Assembly (NCBI GenBank): GCA_027073875.1
Contig: JALTEO010000124.1
Location: 1 to 9,846, forward strand
Source of the DNA: Bacteroidales bacterium
Lineage (GTDB): Bacteria > Bacteroidota > Bacteroidia > Bacteroidales > JALTDM01
Direction of reading: 5' to 3'
Length of the DNA: 9,846 nucleotides
Of the stretch, positions 6,679 through 9,846 are shown one piece after another. Made by a program: the position numbers and the translations under genes. The stretch's first letter is position 1. Each line of letters begins with the position of its first letter. The notes beneath the pieces are model-generated. The model searched no databases. It was not told where the DNA came from and worked only from the letters and a program-made list of their open reading frames with translations.

Positions 6679-9600
6679 ATGATGTTTCGAAGACAAACGG
6701 TTTTAATTTTTTCGTTATTATTTCTATCATTGGCTTCAATGGGTTACAGTCAGAAAACAGTTGACTATACTGACAAAGACGGAAAGTTTAAAGCTTCAGT
6801 TGATTTGTTCAATAAAAAGATGTATGGCTCTGCCCAGCAGTCTTTCAGAGAACTGATTCGTTCTTACGGTGATGCTGATTCCGATATCAAAACAGATGCA
6901 GAATATTATTCAGCTATTTGTGCTTTGGAACTGTTTAATAACGATGCGGAATATCAAATAACCTCATTTATTGATAACCATCCTGAGAGTCCACGGCTAA
7001 ATTCCGCTTATTTCCAATTGGCAAGATTCAAATACCGTCAACAAAAATACGGACCGACAATAAAATGGCTAAAAAAAGTTGATACCGACGGGCTAAACAA
7101 TGAAGAGCTGGCAGAATATTATTTTAAGTATGGGCATTCGGCATTTGTAAAGGAAGACTATGAGACTGCGGCTAAAATGCTTGGAGAAATCAAAGATGCT
7201 CAAACAAAATATTCCATTCCGGCAAAATATTTTTATTCACATATTCAGTATTTCAATAAAAACTATGCAACGGCATTGGAGGGGTTCGATGAGCTGAAAG
7301 ACAATGATTTGTTTAGTTCCTTTGTGCCATATTACATTTCTCAGATTTTATACCTGCAAGGTAAATACGATGAGGTGATAAAATATGCACTACCGCTGTT
7401 AGATTCTGCCGGGACAAAAAGAATTCCGGAGATTTCCCGTGTCATTGCCGAATCATATTTCCGGCTTCGGAAGTATAAAGAGGCATTGCCATATCTTAAG
7501 AAATATTTTGAGTTGACACCGAAAGAAAACCTTAATAGAAGTGACTTTTTTGAAATGGGATTTCTTAATTACAAAGTAAATAATTTCAAAGAAGCGACCA
7601 AAAATTTTGAAAAGGTAACCGCCGAAAAAGATTCTATTTCGCAGAATGCCAATTATCTATTGGCAGATTGCTATTTGCGAACCAATGATAAAACAAAAGC
7701 CCTGAATGCTTTCTATGCTGCAAGCAAATATGATTTTTATCCTGACCTGAAAGAAGAGTCAATGTTCAACTATGCTAAGCTGACCTACGAGTTATCATTT
7801 TCACCTTTTGATCAGGCAATTAATGCTTTTACAGATTTTATTAAGGCATATCCTAAATCCGATAATATTGATGAAGCGTATGATTATCTCGGCAGAGTGT
7901 TGTATTCTTCTAAAAATTACAAAGCCGCACTGGAGGCACTGGAAAATATCAAAAATGTTAGAGAGGATGTTCGCGAAATTTATCAGCGGATTGCTTTTTT
8001 TCGTGGCATAGAGTTGTTCAAAGATGGAAAATACGAACAAGCTATTACTTTATTCGATAAGTCGTTGAATAATTCCAAAGCGGATAAAAATATTAAGGCA
8101 GAAGCCATTTTTTGGAAAGCTGAGAGTTATTACCGGCTGAAACGCTTCAGTGATGCACTTAAATATTACAACGAATTTGTATTGACTTCTGGTGCTTATG
8201 ACAAACCGGAATATCCTGTGGCTCATTATGATATCGCTTACTGTTATTTTAAAATGGATAAATATGGTGATGCTATTAAGTGGTTCCGCAAATATGCTGA
8301 TATGGCTGCGGATAAAGGTGATTCCAAAATGCTGGACGATGCCAATAACCGCATAGGTGATTGTTATTTTGTGTCCCGTAAATTTGATTATGCTACGGAT
8401 TATTACGGAAAAACAATTAACTCAGGTAAGTTCGATGTGGATTATGCCCTTTATCAGACAGCAGTTTGTGACGGATTAGAAAGTAAATACAATGAGAAGA
8501 TTATAATGCTTTCAAAATTGATAAACGACTATCCCAAATCGGCTTATGTTGACGATGCCTTGTTTGAACGCGGTAATGCTTATATGAATATTTCCGAAAA
8601 CGAAATGGCTGTAACCGACCTTACGCAACTGATTGATGATTACGGAAAAAGTCCTTATGTGCCGAATGCACATGTTATGCTTGGGCTGATTTATTTTAAT
8701 ATGAGCAAATACGATGACTCACGGACTCAATATCAATATGTTATTGATAACTATAAGGGAACGCCCTATTTTAACGAAGCAATGCAAGCATTAAAAACCA
8801 TTTATGTAAATCAAGGTAATATAGAAGACTATTCTGCTTATTTGGACAAAAAGGGGTTGAGCAAATACTTATCTGACTCAGAGGCCGATTCGTTGACATA
8901 TGTCGCTGCCGAGAAAGTATATATGGAAGGAAAATTCTCAGAAGCTATTTCAATGTTTGACAAATATATCGATAAGTATCCTGATGGCAGATATTTTATA
9001 AGTGCCAGTTTTTACCGTGGCGAATCTTATTTGAAGACAGGCGATAAAGATAAAGCATATACCGATTACGAAAATGTGGTGAATCATTCACCATCACAGT
9101 TTACCGAATTGGCTTTGGTGCGTCTTTGCGATTTGACCTACGAAAAGGAAGATTGGGAAAAAGCCCTGATTTATTTTACGAAATTATATGATAGAGCAGA
9201 ATTAAAGACAAATATCTCTAAGGCATTATTTGGTATGATGGAGATAAATTACAAATTGGGAAATTATGATTCGTCGCGACAAGCGGCTATTAATCTATTG
9301 AAGACTGCCAAACTGACCCCTACACAAAAAGCACAAGCACATTATTATACCGCTATGTCATTCTATAAAACGGGGAAACTCGATGATGCTATGGATGAAT
9401 TTACTATGTTGGCAAACGATGCTATGAGTAAGGAAGGTGCCGAAGCAAAATTTAGAATTATTCAGATTTATTACCAACAGAAAAAATACGATAAAGTTGA
9501 AAATGATGTTTTTGATTTTGCTAAAACAAATACACCGCATCAATATTGGTTGGGAAGAAGCTTTATTTTATTAGCAGATGTTTATGCACAAAAGGAAAAC

Positions 9601-9831
9601 TTTGTGCAGGCAAAAGCAACACTTCAGAGTATTATTGATAACTATTCAAAAGACGATGATGGTATTATAGACATGGCAAAAGAAAAATTAGAACAGATAA
9701 AAGCCACGGAAAGTGCTAAAAAAGAAAAAGTTGAGAATCCTGAAGAACTAGATATTGACTATACGAAAGATGTAAAGAACGATTTATTTAAAACTGATTC
9801 ATTATATAATGAGCAACATCAGAGTGAATAA
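6679..9831 (+). CDS. Large exported tetratricopeptide-repeat protein
   Basis: This 1050-residue protein has a signal peptide at 1-24 (FRRQ, hydrophobic core, GYS|Q) and no lipobox Cys, so it is probably soluble in the periplasm or at an envelope face and not a lipoprotein. By eye about 26 helical repeats run from residue 30 to about 1010, many with the TPR pattern (A-x-Y-x-x-G/A-x-x-Y, then a KY-x-x-A-I-x-x-F second helix) and the YPKS link typical of the YbgF/TPR_6 type. A charged Lys/Glu/Asp-rich tail follows (about 1015-1050). TPR solenoids bind other proteins, so a scaffold or assembly role in the envelope is likely; the partner is unknown. It lacks other domains that would make it SprE/PorW-like. 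ATG codons at 6679 and 6682 are both possible starts and give the same signal peptide. No Shine-Dalgarno sequence is visible. It probably leads an operon continuing past the window. Confidence 0.92.
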   Translation: MMFRRQTVLIFSLLFLSLASMGYSQKTVDYTDKDGKFKASVDLFNKKMYGSAQQSFRELIRSYGDADSDIKTDAEYYSAICALELFNNDAEYQITSFIDNHPESPRLNSAYFQLARFKYRQQKYGPTIKWLKKVDTDGLNNEELAEYYFKYGHSAFVKEDYETAAKMLGEIKDAQTKYSIPAKYFYSHIQYFNKNYATALEGFDELKDNDLFSSFVPYYISQILYLQGKYDEVIKYALPLLDSAGTKRIPEISRVIAESYFRLRKYKEALPYLKKYFELTPKENLNRSDFFEMGFLNYKVNNFKEATKNFEKVTAEKDSISQNANYLLADCYLRTNDKTKALNAFYAASKYDFYPDLKEESMFNYAKLTYELSFSPFDQAINAFTDFIKAYPKSDNIDEAYDYLGRVLYSSKNYKAALEALENIKNVREDVREIYQRIAFFRGIELFKDGKYEQAITLFDKSLNNSKADKNIKAEAIFWKAESYYRLKRFSDALKYYNEFVLTSGAYDKPEYPVAHYDIAYCYFKMDKYGDAIKWFRKYADMAADKGDSKMLDDANNRIGDCYFVSRKFDYATDYYGKTINSGKFDVDYALYQTAVCDGLESKYNEKIIMLSKLINDYPKSAYVDDALFERGNAYMNISENEMAVTDLTQLIDDYGKSPYVPNAHVMLGLIYFNMSKYDDSRTQYQYVIDNYKGTPYFNEAMQALKTIYVNQGNIEDYSAYLDKKGLSKYLSDSEADSLTYVAAEKVYMEGKFSEAISMFDKYIDKYPDGRYFISASFYRGESYLKTGDKDKAYTDYENVVNHSPSQFTELALVRLCDLTYEKEDWEKALIYFTKLYDRAELKTNISKALFGMMEINYKLGNYDSSRQAAINLLKTAKLTPTQKAQAHYYTAMSFYKTGKLDDAMDEFTMLANDAMSKEGAEAKFRIIQIYYQQKKYDKVENDVFDFAKTNTPHQYWLGRSFILLADVYAQKENFVQAKATLQSIIDNYSKDDDGIIDMAKEKLEQIKATESAKKEKVENPEELDIDYTKDVKNDLFKTDSLYNEQHQSE

Positions 9832-9840
9832 ATTTAAATT

Positions 9841-9846
9841 ATGGAT
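9841..9846 (+). CDS. Possible start of the next gene (ATG GAT, truncated by the window)
   Basis: An ATG lies nine bases after the TPR gene stop, preceded by the A/T-rich sequence ATTTAAATT, similar to the other leaders here. Only two codons are visible, so nothing can be said about the product. The short gap would fit an operon with the TPR gene. Confidence 0.25.

Noticed and set aside
7801..8040. Extra frames on both strands inside the TPR gene, also at 7808-8011 and 9358-9543
   Set aside because: They are shadows of an uninterrupted 1050-codon gene with continuous TPR periodicity.

Overview
The window looks like chromosomal DNA of a Bacteroidota bacterium. The evidence is a DUF3078 outer-membrane protein, a TonB-dependent receptor (TBDR) with an N-terminal carboxypeptidase-regulatory-like domain, TAnnTTTG-type -7 promoter boxes, A/T-rich leaders with no visible Shine-Dalgarno sequence, and Gln right after the predicted signal-peptidase site in all three large exported proteins. 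I cannot name a genus from the sequence.

Layout. A short reading-frame tail (3-113) is followed 15 bases later by ligA (129-2138, +), the NAD+-dependent DNA ligase. Next comes a DUF3078 barrel protein (2184-3107, +) with its own probable -7 box. A TBDR gene (3108-5348, -) converges on it so tightly that the two stop codons touch. Upstream of the TBDR on the same strand, after a 324-base gap, is a small His-rich membrane or exported protein (5673-6008, -). This protein has a hydrophobic N-terminus, clustered His/Cys and a C-terminal RAPP motif. A 670-base divergent intergenic region follows, and then a 1050-residue exported TPR-repeat protein (6679-9831, +). An ATG at 9841 may start the next gene.

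How the genes fit together. ligA is housekeeping. The His-rich protein and the TBDR look like one transition-metal uptake module: the receptor plug resembles the ZnuD/OprC-like metal receptors, and the small protein resembles the His/Cys-rich proteins often found beside such receptors. This function is inferred. The DUF3078 barrel and the TPR protein are conserved envelope components without an assigned job.

The non-coding DNA on both sides of the small His-rich gene (about 5483-5622 and 6111-6520) is built from diverged copies of short palindromes of the type CGTCATNCCGAA...TTCGGNATGACG. These look like dispersed intergenic repeats, and they explain the spurious 84-codon reading frame at 6126-6380. 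No tRNA, rRNA, CRISPR, transposase or phage gene was seen. Most of the window is ordinary. The least explained parts are the His-rich protein with its possibly leaderless GTG start, the palindromic repeat mosaic, and an AT-rich hairpin upstream of the TPR gene.
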